The notes under the pieces: model-generated | Told to the model about the DNA's origin: nothing | The model's input: only the letters and a program-made list of their open reading frames with translations | Databases searched by the model: none | Shown here: positions 25,628 through 35,118 of the stretch, piece by piece | How the letters are laid out: each line of letters opens with the position of its first letter | Numbering within the stretch: the first letter of the stretch is position 1 | Made by a program: the position numbers and the translations under genes | Assembly: GCF_044797955.1 (NCBI RefSeq) | Contig: NZ_CP085211.1 | Coordinates: 2,108,001 to 2,172,000 of the forward strand | DNA length: 64,000 nt | DNA from: Idiomarina seosinensis_A | GTDB lineage: Bacteria > Pseudomonadota > Gammaproteobacteria > Enterobacterales > Alteromonadaceae | Reading direction: 5' to 3'

Positions 25628-25711
25628 TTTAATCTAGCCAAGTTCTCAGGTTTCGCAAAAATTTATTGCTTTGAAGGTAGGTATTTCATGGATTTTTAAA
25701 GAATAAATCGG

Positions 25712-26887
25712 CTACGCAAGAGCCGCTAACAGCACTAATACAACACAGCTGACTAACCCCAAAACCGATACGAACTTTGGAATAAATCGCTGTTTTTTAC
25801 TGACCTTAAGTGCCGCAAGGTTAGTGATACCATAATAAATCAAAACGGTGAATGCACTCAGCGTCCAGGCTGATTCAATGCCGCCAAACGCAGCAATCAC
25901 TGCCATGATTAAAAAACTTAACCAAGTTGCTGCAGGGGCTGACTGATTACTTTTATCCAGCCTGTCCAAAAAGCGCGGCAGATCACCCCGGCGCCCCATG
26001 GCCAAAACAACACGCGATACGCCCAGTATTAAATTCAGCACCACGCCGGCCATGGCAACCACACCACCCAGAATAACAAGCCACTGCCAGGGTGAATCGC
26101 TGATTAAACTCGCGATATTAAAGTGGCGGTCTTTAACCTCTGCAAGGTGACCGAATTGCAGAATGGCTAAGCCCACAGCAATATATAGCGCGCTGACCAG
26201 CACCAGGGTTAACAACACTGCTCTGGGAATATTTTTGCGCGGCTCGGTAATCTCTTCGCCCATGGTCGCAATCCGCCCATAACCAGTAAAAGCGACAAAC
26301 ATGAGCGCGGCGGCATGAAAAACCGAGAGGTCATCTGCTATCAGGGGTTGAGACAAAGTCTTCTGCCCGGCAAGATCTGAGCTAAAGACCACCCCAATAA
26401 AGACAAATAAACCAATGATGCCCAGGCTAACCAATACCATGTTTAACCAGTTTGTACGACGCACTCCCAAGAGCACAAAGACCGTAAACAACAGCAACAA
26501 GGCGATGGCAATCGCTTTTATAATATAGCCCGAAACAGCAAAACTCGCGCCGATATACCAGGCTATGGCGAGTGCCGCTGTCGCCGCAGAGGCACTTTTT
26601 GCAATAATAAATAGTCCGCCAGCCGCAATACCACTGGCCGGGTTTAAAAACCGATAACCGTACTCATACGTTCCGCCGCTTACGGAATGCACTGCGGCCA
26701 ATTGCGCCGATGAGAGCCCATTACAAAGCGCTGTAACAGCTGCCATTACAATGGCCCAGACCAACATATCGCCGGCAATGGTAGCGCTAAGACCAACACT
26801 GACATAAGCGCCGGTACCCAAAATTGAGCCCAGCCCAATTACCAGGGCACCGCCCAGACCAGTTCCTCTAACCAGCTGTCCTGTCAC
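25712..26887 (-). CDS. APC-family amino acid permease
   Basis: 391 residues, about 11-12 hydrophobic helices. The N-terminal IGLGSILGTGAYVSVGLSA is the conserved unwound helix-1 substrate site of the APC superfamily. MFVAFTGYGRIATMGEEITEPRKNIPRA is the typical helix 6-7 region with the EE...P.RNIPRA signature. Substrate unknown; probably an amino acid or peptide-derived compound, given the secreted peptidase gene 11 bp upstream. Transcribed toward the NDQ rhodopsin gene, with about 140 bp between them. Confidence 0.88.
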   Translation of the reverse strand: MTGQLVRGTGLGGALVIGLGSILGTGAYVSVGLSATIAGDMLVWAIVMAAVTALCNGLSSAQLAAVHSVSGGTYEYGYRFLNPASGIAAGGLFIIAKSASAATAALAIAWYIGASFAVSGYIIKAIAIALLLLFTVFVLLGVRRTNWLNMVLVSLGIIGLFVFIGVVFSSDLAGQKTLSQPLIADDLSVFHAAALMFVAFTGYGRIATMGEEITEPRKNIPRAVLLTLVLVSALYIAVGLAILQFGHLAEVKDRHFNIASLISDSPWQWLVILGGVVAMAGVVLNLILGVSRVVLAMGRRGDLPRFLDRLDKSNQSAPAATWLSFLIMAVIAAFGGIESAWTLSAFTVLIYYGITNLAALKVSKKQRFIPKFVSVLGLVSCVVLVLLAALA

Positions 26888-26898
26888 GACAAATCCCG

Positions 26899-28440
26899 TT
26901 AGTCACCAGTCCCCGTCTGCGCCTTAATAAACTGCCGGGTATCTTCAAGTAAGGCCTTACGTGCCGGCTCATGTACGTACATCATATGACCGCCCTGATA
27001 GTAATGATAAACAATATCCTCACGCGCAATGCCATGGCGGTTAAGGGTATACTCAGCATCAAAAAACGGTGTAACCAAGTCGTAATAACCCGAACCAACC
27101 ATTACTTTTAAGCTTGGATTACTGCGCAGAACCGCAGCCAGATCCGGGGTCGTGTTAACATAATGTGGCTCCCACGACCGCCCCTCGGGCAGCGGACTCC
27201 AACGCCACTTACCGGAAAGCTCCGGATCGGCCGGGTTTAAATAGCTGCGGTGCCAGTCAATGCCCAGTTCGTTGCGCATATAATGCATTAGCGAAGCCTT
27301 GTAAGCCGGCGAAATAGCACGTGCGGCATCTTCTCGCGGCCTGGCCGCCACATCATCGCGTTCGTCTTTGGTATAGCGGCTGTCGAGCAGACCTACGGCA
27401 ATTCCCTCTGTACGCCGCAACTCCTTAGCAAACCGGAAGGCGTTAATGCGCAAGTCAACACGCTCAATATACTCTTTGCTCAGGCCAGTAAAATACTGCA
27501 GCTGTTCAACCAGTTCAGCCCGCTTGGTATCGCTTAATTCATTTCCTTTAAACAAGGCAGGCAGCAGTTCATCAATGGCGAACTCACGGCTTTGCTGAAT
27601 GAAAGACTCAAAGTCTCCTGATTGTTCAACCTTGCCGTGGTACCAGGCAGTCGCAGCCATGGTAGGAATGTAAGTAATATAAGAAATGATATTGTCATCG
27701 ACGTAGGGTGTAGAACCTTGATAATCAAGTGCCTGAGAGACAAACACAATGCCGTTAACATTAATTACGTGATCATCGAGCAGCACCTTTGCTACCGCAG
27801 CGGCGCGAGTCGTCCCAAAACTTTCGCCTAACAAAAATACCGGCGAGTTCCAGCGGTTATTTTTGGTAAGCCAGCGGGCGATAAAAGCAGCCATGGCATC
27901 GGCATCTTCCGTAAGCCCCCAAAAATCTTCTTTTTTCCCTTCGCCAATAGCCCGTGAAAAACCCGTGCCAATCGGATCCACAAACACCATGTCGGTAACA
28001 TCAAGAATCGTCTCAGGCGCATCTTTTATCGTATATGGCGCAGCCCCCGGATGCCCGGCGTCACTAGGAACGACAATACGCTTGGGACCGTAACCGCCCA
28101 TATGTAACCAATTCGAAGAAGAGCCCGGGCCACCGTTCCAGATAAAGGTTACCGGGCGATTCGATGTGTCATTGACCAGGTAATCGAACGAAAAGACAGC
28201 CGCAGTGGGCTCACCCTCCGCATTACGAAGATAAGTTTCGCCAGCATCTACCGTATAACTTAGCCTGGTACCATTAAATGTACCTTTATGCTGAGAGCTG
28301 AAGCGTGTCGGTTCCGAAACCTTTTGTTCTGCCTGCTTTTCATCTGACTCAGACGCGCCAGTTTGAGCTGAAATGCTGGTGGACAGCCCCAGTAAAACAA
28401 GCAAAGAAAAACGAGTTAAGTAATTGGTTAATGATTTCAC
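26899..28440 (-). CDS. Secreted S10-family serine carboxypeptidase-like protein
   Basis: 513 residues with a signal peptide (LLVLLGLSTSISAQ). TFIWNGGPGSSSNWLHMGGYGP is the S10 oxyanion region. The catalytic Ser is in FLLGESFGTTRAAA, the Asp in GSGYYDLVTPF, and the His in YQGGHMMYVH. S10-like exopeptidases of this type are periplasmic or secreted in proteolytic marine bacteria. Together with the APC permease 11 bp downstream it suggests peptide degradation and amino acid uptake. Confidence 0.93.
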   Translation of the reverse strand: MKSLTNYLTRFSLLVLLGLSTSISAQTGASESDEKQAEQKVSEPTRFSSQHKGTFNGTRLSYTVDAGETYLRNAEGEPTAAVFSFDYLVNDTSNRPVTFIWNGGPGSSSNWLHMGGYGPKRIVVPSDAGHPGAAPYTIKDAPETILDVTDMVFVDPIGTGFSRAIGEGKKEDFWGLTEDADAMAAFIARWLTKNNRWNSPVFLLGESFGTTRAAAVAKVLLDDHVINVNGIVFVSQALDYQGSTPYVDDNIISYITYIPTMAATAWYHGKVEQSGDFESFIQQSREFAIDELLPALFKGNELSDTKRAELVEQLQYFTGLSKEYIERVDLRINAFRFAKELRRTEGIAVGLLDSRYTKDERDDVAARPREDAARAISPAYKASLMHYMRNELGIDWHRSYLNPADPELSGKWRWSPLPEGRSWEPHYVNTTPDLAAVLRSNPSLKVMVGSGYYDLVTPFFDAEYTLNRHGIAREDIVYHYYQGGHMMYVHEPARKALLEDTRQFIKAQTGTGD

Positions 28441-28514
28441 GGTTTTGTTTCCTGTCAGGGCATTTTTTTCAGGTTATCACAAATAGAAAACCTAGTGTTA
28501 CATCCCATGACAAC

Positions 28515-30314
28515 TTAAAAGTAGTATGAAAAACCAAGCAGATAATTGGCAAAATTTTGCTTTTCTAGAGTTAATCTGAGGTCAAAGCCGGTTCCGTGAA
28601 GCAAATTCGCTCCACAACGGGTTATCCAGTCCTGGGCTTTAACTTTATCAGCGACACTGAGTGGTGAGCTCACTTCACAAAACCAGTTTTTATTTGCTAT
28701 TTTGCCCTCAACGCCGAATTTCGCCGCCAGCGTGACATTGTGACTGTCACCATCGACCTCTTTATCATGCAGCCGTGCGCTGACAAGCGCATAGCCGATT
28801 GCCCCTGCAGTTAAATCAGTCGCAGCTCCATAAGCTCCCTCAACAAACCCTGAGAAATCAGGCTGGGTATCACGCAGTCTTTTTCGGTCAGCGCCGGCCT
28901 TTATTGCCCATGACTGCCCGCCGTCACCTGGCAAGCCGGTGCTACTGACATTAAAAGACGTAATATCGATCAGAGTAAGGCTTTCAACAGATAGTTTGTT
29001 GTCGGCATAAGACAACGCCAACTCCCCCATTGTTAACCCGGAGTGTTTGGGTTTACCTATTTTAGGCTGTAGACGGTCGTAATAAGTCGGCCGGTAGGTT
29101 AGCTCCCATCGATCTGCCTCGCCAGAGTGCAACACCCGGCTAATACGGACCATGTTCGGCTTTTGCCCCAAATGGGGCTGCTCAGCAACGGGTTCCTGCT
29201 TATGGCTATTGCCAGCCGGATGTTTCAACAGTTCCATCAGTACAACGCGTTTATTTTTAAAGTGCTGTTGAGAGTCCGGCTGCTGCCGCCGTTGAAACTC
29301 AAAGTAAGACGACAGAGTAATTAAAACGCGCTTTTGACCGGCCTTTGATAAACGATTAAATGCCGGATTGTGAGGGTTTCCGTTAGCCCACCCTCGCGCA
29401 GCTAGTTTTTCGCTTTCGGCTAAAGCGTGGTATCTCGACTGAAAGCGTTTTTGTTCACTTTCATTCAACGTAACAGAGCGGACTAAATCCCGTTTTGGCT
29501 CGGCGATACGCTGCACGATTTCTGACGGAAAAACCGTTAGTTCATCATCGCTGACGAGATAGTCGTCGGCGACAATTTCGATAGCCCGCGCTACGTAATA
29601 CGCACAGTTTTTACTGGTAAAATAGTAAGTGTACTCGGTTTCGGAGAGTTCGAATAAGTGGGCGGAGAGAAGTTGCGCGTCAAAATCCGACAGGTTAAGC
29701 TCGTAATCCCACAAGTTGCGGAGTTCTATTTGTCCATAAGACAAATTGTGCCGATAAAAAGGCTGCGCCGAATATCGTGCCTGATACCCGCCGAACAATC
29801 CCTTTAGAATGTAAGTTACCGGGTTTACCCCCGGCGGCACGCTTGCACCAAAATTTAAACTGTTGTCCAGTAACCCGCTGCTGCTTTGTTCACCACTTAA
29901 CGTAATAAATAAATGGCCATGAAACGAAGCGGGGTTTTTCAGGTAGCCGTCCGCAAAAACCAGCGCTGCTTTATCGACAAAGCGGGATTGTTGCCATGTT
30001 ATGAAGTCATTGCATTCAGTATAATTAAAAGCTTCGGTTAAGCCTGCTTTTGTAGTGAGCATGTGCCGCGCCGGAAAGCGGCAAATAGCAGTTTTACCGG
30101 ATTTAAAAGCCGATAACGTCTGCCGCAACTCAGCAGCCGGATCTTGATGACCGTTTAAAGAAAAAAAGAAGTTCCCTTGTTTTACTTCTGAATAACCCTT
30201 CTCGTTGTACTGCAGCACTTTTTTCCACTGCCAGGATTGCGCCAGCTGAACGCTTGCCGTCGCTCCGGCACTAAACATAAACGCCGTGATATACGCTATG
30301 GCTTTTAACGACAC
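28515..30314 (-). CDS. DUF4105 (Lnb-like) periplasmic/outer membrane protein
   Basis: 599 residues with an N-terminal signal peptide. The first half matches the DUF4105 family, now linked to the Lnb-type lipoprotein N-acyltransferase fold: CRFPAR, SFHGHLFITL with a conserved His, and TSKNCAYYVARAIE with a conserved Cys. The C-terminal half is rich in alternating beta-type sequence and ends in a terminal aromatic (LLGFSYYF), which suggests a membrane-associated barrel or outer-membrane tail. The function of this long form is unknown. It follows the DUF3015 gene across a terminator. Confidence 0.75.
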   Translation of the reverse strand: MSLKAIAYITAFMFSAGATASVQLAQSWQWKKVLQYNEKGYSEVKQGNFFFSLNGHQDPAAELRQTLSAFKSGKTAICRFPARHMLTTKAGLTEAFNYTECNDFITWQQSRFVDKAALVFADGYLKNPASFHGHLFITLSGEQSSSGLLDNSLNFGASVPPGVNPVTYILKGLFGGYQARYSAQPFYRHNLSYGQIELRNLWDYELNLSDFDAQLLSAHLFELSETEYTYYFTSKNCAYYVARAIEIVADDYLVSDDELTVFPSEIVQRIAEPKRDLVRSVTLNESEQKRFQSRYHALAESEKLAARGWANGNPHNPAFNRLSKAGQKRVLITLSSYFEFQRRQQPDSQQHFKNKRVVLMELLKHPAGNSHKQEPVAEQPHLGQKPNMVRISRVLHSGEADRWELTYRPTYYDRLQPKIGKPKHSGLTMGELALSYADNKLSVESLTLIDITSFNVSSTGLPGDGGQSWAIKAGADRKRLRDTQPDFSGFVEGAYGAATDLTAGAIGYALVSARLHDKEVDGDSHNVTLAAKFGVEGKIANKNWFCEVSSPLSVADKVKAQDWITRCGANLLHGTGFDLRLTLEKQNFANYLLGFSYYF

Positions 30315-30334
30315 ATTAATATCCTTGTTCGCAC

Positions 30335-30364
30335 AAAAACCCGGACCTAAATACCAGGCCCGGG
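30335..30364 (-). terminator. Rho-independent terminator after the DUF3015 gene
   Basis: On the minus strand CCCGGGCCT pairs with AGGTCCGGG (9 bp with one G-U, 7-nt loop), followed by TTTTT. It separates the DUF3015 gene from the DUF4105 gene downstream. Confidence 0.8.
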
Positions 30365-30396
30365 TGCTCTGTTAAACTAACCCCCTTTTCGTCTAG

Positions 30397-30864
30397 CTAA
30401 ACAGCCAGAAGGTTTTGTGCTGAGTAAAACAAAGTTTGTGCCTTTTCGCTGTTCGAGCGAGCATCATCAATGACTAAAGAACTGCGTAACTGTTGAATAA
30501 ACTTTGCACGATCTGGGTGTTCAACGCCGAACATAGTCAGTAGAGTATCAACGTGCCGACCCTCGCCGATGGCTAAATCAGTTTCCAGTTGCTCATAATT
30601 CTCATCAATAAATTGAGCCGTTCTTACTAAATTTGAATTACACGTTTCTTTTGACACTGTTGCTGACGTCAAAGCTGTCGTACCTAAATCCCAGATGATA
30701 TTTGATATTGCCGATGCTGTTCCGTTATCAGGGAATATAGCTGCGCCGATACCGCAATGCTGCCAGGCATTAAGCCGTTCGCCCGCTGCTTCTGCTGGCT
30801 GTGACACAAAAGTTGCTGACGCAAAAGTGGCAACAGTAAGTACAAGAGCAAGTCCTTTTTTCAT
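30397..30864 (-). CDS. DUF3015 family exported protein
   Basis: 155 residues from ATG 30864. An ATG two codons earlier (30870) has AAGGAA only 1 nt away, whereas the second has it at 7 nt, so the second is preferred. A signal peptide ends near PAEA/AG. WQHCGIGAAIFPDN and SNIIWDLGTTALTSATVS, plus a later Cys (ETCNS), match the DUF3015 family of small exported proteins common in gammaproteobacteria. The two cysteines could form a disulfide. Function unknown. Confidence 0.8.
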   Translation of the reverse strand: MKKGLALVLTVATFASATFVSQPAEAAGERLNAWQHCGIGAAIFPDNGTASAISNIIWDLGTTALTSATVSKETCNSNLVRTAQFIDENYEQLETDLAIGEGRHVDTLLTMFGVEHPDRAKFIQQLRSSLVIDDARSNSEKAQTLFYSAQNLLAV

Positions 30865-30950
30865 GGTCATTTCCTTTAAAGTTTGATTTTAGCGGCTGCT
30901 GTAGCCGCGCCGTTAACTATAGACTACTGTTAACGGGAAAGGTTAATGTT

Positions 30951-33116
30951 TCACCGCGTTTCTCTGTCAAGATATTCAAAAAACTCTGCTTCTGCTAGCG
31001 GCTTTGAAATGAAATAGCCTTGGGCGCAATCACAACCAAGCTCGCTCAGTAGCGCTAAAGTGGGTGCATCTTCAATCCCTTCGGCTACGGTATTCAGTTG
31101 CAGATGATTAGCCAGCACCACGGTCGACTGAATGATATTGCAGTTTTTCGTATTGTTGACCATATTTGATACAAACGAGCGATCAATTTTTAGTTCCTGA
31201 ATCGGATAAATGCTTAAATAAGCCAGTGATGAATAGCCGGTCCCAAAATCATCAATCGAGATTTTTACGCCAAGCTCTTTCAGTTTCTCTAATACACTAT
31301 TAATTTGTGTACTTTCATTGGAAAAACTCGTTTCAGTGAGTTCCAGTTTCAAGTCACAAAGGTCCGCCTGACAGCGGGTGGCTATATTCTCAACTAATTT
31401 AACAAAGTTCGGGCCGACCAGGTCATGCACTGAAACGTTAACGCTCAAAACTATTGGCCTATTTTGAGCACGCAGCTCAGCACCGACGCGAATCGCTGTA
31501 TCAATCATAAGCTCTGTCACTTGTGACACAAAGCCAAGTGTTTCAACTAACGGAATAAAGTCATCCGGTGACAGAAAGCCAAGGATCGGATGTTGCCACC
31601 GAACCAAAGCCTCGGCCCCAACGATGCGCCCCGTTTTAATGTCAATTTGTGGCTGAAAAACGGCATGCATACCCTCTAAGTTGTCGGTTCTAAATGCGGT
31701 TATTATTTCTTTATGCCTTGGATCGGGAGCCATCGATGGGTCATAAAGAACCCAGTTTTGCCCGGTAGATAGTGCGGCAGACAAGGCTGAATCGGCGTTA
31801 GAGAGCAGTGCCTCACTATCGGTGCCGTGCTCGGGGAAACGAGCATAGCCTGCAACATATTTTGAGTAGGGGAGTTCTTTGGCCTGATGAGTCGCTAGTT
31901 GGTTAAAGATTTCTTTTATTTCGGACCGATCAGAAAAAGCAGCAAAAATACCACGGCCATAGTAACAACTGGGCCCGGTTACCTGTAGTTTTAATAGTGA
32001 GGTAATAAAATCGATAAGTTCCTTCGAATATTGCTGTCCCAGCGTCCCCTGTATTTCACTCAAGTAAACAAGTTTAAAAATTAGTAGTTCACAGTTTTCT
32101 GGCCGATTTTCCAGCCCCTTATCGATCTGCTGACAGAAATGATGAGGCCTTGATAATCCAGTTTCGGTTTCATAGTCAGCTATTAATTTTACTTCGTTTT
32201 CGGCTTTTTTTGCCTGCAGCAAAGCCCCATGAAGATCAGCGGTTCTGGTTTTCAATCTTCGCTGTAAAAGCCATGACCATAATAAAAAAGCAGTCATTAG
32301 CAGTAGTGCCGTTATAGCGGTATAGCCAATGTAAAATGGTACCCGGATAGTATAATAATCAGCTGAATGAATATCAGGTTTCCATTTTTCATAAACTTTT
32401 TCGTAAGCGCCTGATCTTAAAACAGCATTTAGCGAATTCTGCAGCCATAAGTAAAGCTTCTCGTCTCCCTTTTTTACTGCAAAAGCGTACTCACGCGCCC
32501 AGAATGGGGTACTCCTGCGTTTTAACGGGAGTTCATAAGTATAAATAAGGTGTTCCCCTGTTGACTCATTCAAAAGCGCAAAACCTGCAGCTCCTGTGGT
32601 TACAGTCTCTAACGCCTCAATAGCACTGGCAACGATAATCAGTTCTACATCGATCTTTTCTTTAATTAACTGATTATGCGCAAATGAGTCTTCCTCCACG
32701 GCTATTTTCATTCCCGAAAAGCTTTTTATGCCGCCTACGAGGGGCTGTTCGTCTGGCCCGAAAACTGCGTGGTTTATGATAAAAAACGGCGTCGTGAACT
32801 GGAAACTATCCTTTCGCTGCTCGGTGATTAACATCGGTGCGATATCAATTTCGTCTCTTCTCAACGCTTGCTCTATTTCTTTCCATGGACCAAGCCTATA
32901 TTCAGCCAGAATACCGCCACTCTTGCTTATTTGTTTTGCCAGCTCGACATTAAAGCCTGTGGGCTCTCCTTTGTTTAACCATTCGAAAGGCGGGTAAGCA
33001 GAGTCACCGCCAAAACGCAGTTTGCCATTAGGGGTGTTAAACGCCTCACTAGCTAAAGCTGCGGGCAAAGCAGCAAGCATCAAAGCAACAAAGCAACAAA
33101 GCAACAACAACAACAA
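30951..33116 (-). CDS. Solute-binding domain / degenerate GGDEF / EAL transmembrane phosphodiesterase
   Basis: About 721 residues. A signal-like hydrophobic N-terminus is followed by a periplasmic family-3 solute-binding domain (about 28-250; FGGDSAYPPFEWLNKGEPTG), one membrane helix (about 262-284), and a GGDEF-like domain whose signature is changed to GRGIFAAF and is therefore probably inactive. A complete EAL domain follows (GAEALVRWQHP, ELTETSF, DDFGTGYSSL, KIDRSFV, AEGIED, QGYFISKPL). It probably hydrolyses c-di-GMP in response to a bound small molecule such as an amino acid. The start is uncertain: no ATG gives a complete signal peptide. TTG codons at 33104-33116 would, while the first ATG (33080) gives a very short one. 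Short tandem repeats cover this region. Confidence 0.85.
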   Translation of the reverse strand: MLLLLLCCFVALMLAALPAALASEAFNTPNGKLRFGGDSAYPPFEWLNKGEPTGFNVELAKQISKSGGILAEYRLGPWKEIEQALRRDEIDIAPMLITEQRKDSFQFTTPFFIINHAVFGPDEQPLVGGIKSFSGMKIAVEEDSFAHNQLIKEKIDVELIIVASAIEALETVTTGAAGFALLNESTGEHLIYTYELPLKRRSTPFWAREYAFAVKKGDEKLYLWLQNSLNAVLRSGAYEKVYEKWKPDIHSADYYTIRVPFYIGYTAITALLLMTAFLLWSWLLQRRLKTRTADLHGALLQAKKAENEVKLIADYETETGLSRPHHFCQQIDKGLENRPENCELLIFKLVYLSEIQGTLGQQYSKELIDFITSLLKLQVTGPSCYYGRGIFAAFSDRSEIKEIFNQLATHQAKELPYSKYVAGYARFPEHGTDSEALLSNADSALSAALSTGQNWVLYDPSMAPDPRHKEIITAFRTDNLEGMHAVFQPQIDIKTGRIVGAEALVRWQHPILGFLSPDDFIPLVETLGFVSQVTELMIDTAIRVGAELRAQNRPIVLSVNVSVHDLVGPNFVKLVENIATRCQADLCDLKLELTETSFSNESTQINSVLEKLKELGVKISIDDFGTGYSSLAYLSIYPIQELKIDRSFVSNMVNNTKNCNIIQSTVVLANHLQLNTVAEGIEDAPTLALLSELGCDCAQGYFISKPLAEAEFFEYLDRETR
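33079..33116. repeat. Octamer and trinucleotide tandem repeats at the start of the EAL gene
   Basis: AACAAAGC occurs twice in tandem (33087-33102), preceded by a one-mismatch copy ATCAAAGC (33079-33086) and followed by four AAC units. Read on the minus strand these encode the leucine/cysteine-rich signal peptide. Gain or loss of one octamer would shift the frame between the TTG starts and the ATG at 33080. Confidence 0.75.
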
Positions 33117-33316
33117 AAAGTATGCTTAAGGGGTGGAATACTCTGATGGGACACTGCGTGATTCGTAAAATATAAAACCACCTTGCAATAACATTTAATT
33201 AATAAAGCATAGTATTCTTTATTATATTAGCAACCATCAGGCACTGGGCCCCGGCAAACTCGCCGCTAAACTTACTTGGTTAATATCGTGGTATTGGTGG
33301 AAGGTTTCAGCTTGCC

Positions 33317-33682
33317 CTACTTTTCAGTTTTGATTGGAGGGCTTAATATAAACGCAGAAATAGCCAACACACTAAGTCCGATACCGAGAGTACCCAGAGG
33401 TAGCCAAACATAAAAAAGAGCCGACGTAGAAGAGTCCCCAAGAACCTTTTTGCTGTCAATAACAATCAGTAGCATCCAAACAAGATGGTGTATGGTTAAT
33501 GACAAGACGAAATGCAAAGCACTACTACGCAGTAAAGAAAGGATTCTGGTGTTAGCCAAAGTAATGGCTGCTATTATCAATGGTGAAAGATTCCACAAAA
33601 TAAAAAAAATGGAATCTTTATAAAGATCAAAAATTACCAAGGCTGCTGCAAGACAAATCAGAAGGTATGTTAATAGTTTCAT
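33317..33682 (-). CDS. Small four-helix membrane protein, unknown
   Basis: 121 residues with four hydrophobic segments (about 2-20, 25-45, 58-77, 88-112) and a short charged tail. GAAGGG lies about 9 nt upstream of the ATG. I do not recognise a family. It is isolated: 200 bp downstream is the EAL protein gene, and upstream is the tRNA-remnant region. Confidence 0.6.
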   Translation of the reverse strand: MKLLTYLLICLAAALVIFDLYKDSIFFILWNLSPLIIAAITLANTRILSLLRSSALHFVLSLTIHHLVWMLLIVIDSKKVLGDSSTSALFYVWLPLGTLGIGLSVLAISAFILSPPIKTEK

Positions 33683-33803
33683 CTTGAAAGCCCTTCAAAA
33701 TTAGCTGATTTTAGTTTCCTACATGGGTAAATAAATTACAATAAATGGACGTCCCATTGGCACATTCTACTAATAACTGCTCCAATTTTCCGGGGGGATT
33801 ACA

Positions 33804-33844
33804 CCCCTCGCAGATTTGAACTGCGGACCAACCGATTATGAGTC
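33804..33844 (-). pseudogene. Partial tRNA-Ile2(CAU) copy
   Basis: 39 of 41 bases are identical to the 3' two-thirds of the intact tRNA-Ile2 gene at 36056-36131 (its 36062-36102), in the same orientation: anticodon loop CTCATAA through T-arm to the 3' acceptor strand. The two differences pair with each other in the T-stem (CCCAG/CTGGG becomes CGCAG/CTGCG). The 5' half is degraded and no acceptor stem can form, so it is not a working tRNA. It may be an attachment-site remnant or a decayed second tRNA gene. The rest of the 304-bp gap 33683-33986 shows nothing else that I can name. Confidence 0.8.
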
Positions 33845-33986
33845 CTGCATTAGTGCTTTTTCTAACGTTCAGATTCGGTTGAAAACATTCGATTTTTCAG
33901 GTGGTTATGTATTACCTGGCTGTTTTTGATCCGACGCCGGTTTTGACGATTTTGATCTTAACTTCCGCTGTAACTACCGCTTGAGA

Positions 33987-35099
33987 TTAGTTTGCTTCAA
34001 AAGGTTTAATACTGTTACTGTCTTTTGTCATTAGCGTCATCAACCGCGGATGCACAAATAATTTTTCCTTTCCTGAATCGACCTCTTGCAGCACACCAAT
34101 ATCCGCTAACTGCTTTAAATACGTTGAAGCCGTCTGGCGTTTTGCAATATCACGCTCAACCAGATTGCTAATACGGCAATAAGGCTGTTCAAAAATAAGC
34201 TGAACAAGCTCGTAGCTGTATATTTTTGGTATCTGAGCCTTTACATAATCGGTTGTACTTTCCATGAGCGTTCTAATCGCTGTGATTTTTTCACAGGTCC
34301 ATAGTGCGGTTTCCTCGACACCTTTTAGCATAAATAACAACCACTCTTCCCAGCTCTGATCTTTAGTGACTTGGTTCAAGAGGCGATAATAGTCTTGCTT
34401 ATTATGAACGATGAAGCGACTCAAATACAAAATAGGCAGTGTTAGAAGACCCGATTCAATAAGGTATAAAACGTTTAAAATACGACCAGTTCTGCCATTC
34501 CCGTCATAAAAAGGGTGTATAGCTTCAAATTGATAATGGCTAATCGCCATCTTTATCAGTGGATCCAGGTCGTCGTCATTATGAAGAAATCGCTCCCAGT
34601 TGGTTAACAAGTCGCGAATCACATCTTCGCCGGTTGGCGGCGTATAGATAATTTCGCCTGTCGTTTGGTTTCCTATAAAAGTCCCCGGTACTTTGCGAAT
34701 ATCCATTTCTGAGTGCTTTAAAGTACTGCATACCTCAATCGCCGTCGCTGTGCATAGCGGCTTTTTCTCAAGTTGTATAAAGCCTTGGTATAACGCCGTT
34801 CGGTAACGTAATGCTTCCTTGGTTGCATGATCAGCACCTTTACCCCCTTGCGCATACTGAAAAAGTTTATCGGTCGTGGTAACAATATTTTCAATTTCTG
34901 AACTATCTTTTGCTTCAAGCAAAGGCAGCAGGTTAATTAACATGCTTTGGTTGGGAATGAGCTCTCCAGCCTTTTTTAACTCCGCTACAGCCGCACGTGC
35001 AGAAATACAGGCCTTCAGCACAGCCCTAGTTTCTATGACATCTAGGTTGGGTGGTAATGTCGGTAATTGGTTGTACGGTTGCTCTGCTTGCCAAGTCAT
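33987..35099 (-). CDS. Fic-domain protein with N-terminal inhibitory helix
   Basis: 370 residues. The Fic core motif HPFYDGNGRTGR lies at 195-206, with catalytic H195. S66-S-E-I-E70-N71 fits the (S/T)xxxE(G/N) inhibitory motif placed N-terminally, a class II Fic, in which E70 would block ATP until relieved. The C-terminal 90 residues (ISNLVERDIAKRQTASTYLKQL) look like a winged-helix DNA-binding domain. Fic enzymes usually transfer AMP to protein hydroxyls; the target here is unknown. Upstream lie several copies of a CGACATA motif, suggesting autoregulation through the C-terminal domain. It sits in the accessory segment between the two tRNA-Ile2 sequences. Confidence 0.92.
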   Translation of the reverse strand: MTWQAEQPYNQLPTLPPNLDVIETRAVLKACISARAAVAELKKAGELIPNQSMLINLLPLLEAKDSSEIENIVTTTDKLFQYAQGGKGADHATKEALRYRTALYQGFIQLEKKPLCTATAIEVCSTLKHSEMDIRKVPGTFIGNQTTGEIIYTPPTGEDVIRDLLTNWERFLHNDDDLDPLIKMAISHYQFEAIHPFYDGNGRTGRILNVLYLIESGLLTLPILYLSRFIVHNKQDYYRLLNQVTKDQSWEEWLLFMLKGVEETALWTCEKITAIRTLMESTTDYVKAQIPKIYSYELVQLIFEQPYCRISNLVERDIAKRQTASTYLKQLADIGVLQEVDSGKEKLFVHPRLMTLMTKDSNSIKPFEAN

Positions 35100-35118
35100 G
35101 CTTAAATTTCCAGTCTAA

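Noticed and set aside
33079..33116. CRISPR or satellite array
   Set aside because: Units are 3 and 8 bp, uninterrupted by spacers, and lie inside a coding region.
33804..33844. A second working tRNA gene
   Set aside because: The T-arm and anticodon loop are kept, but the 5' half and acceptor stem are destroyed, so no cloverleaf can form.
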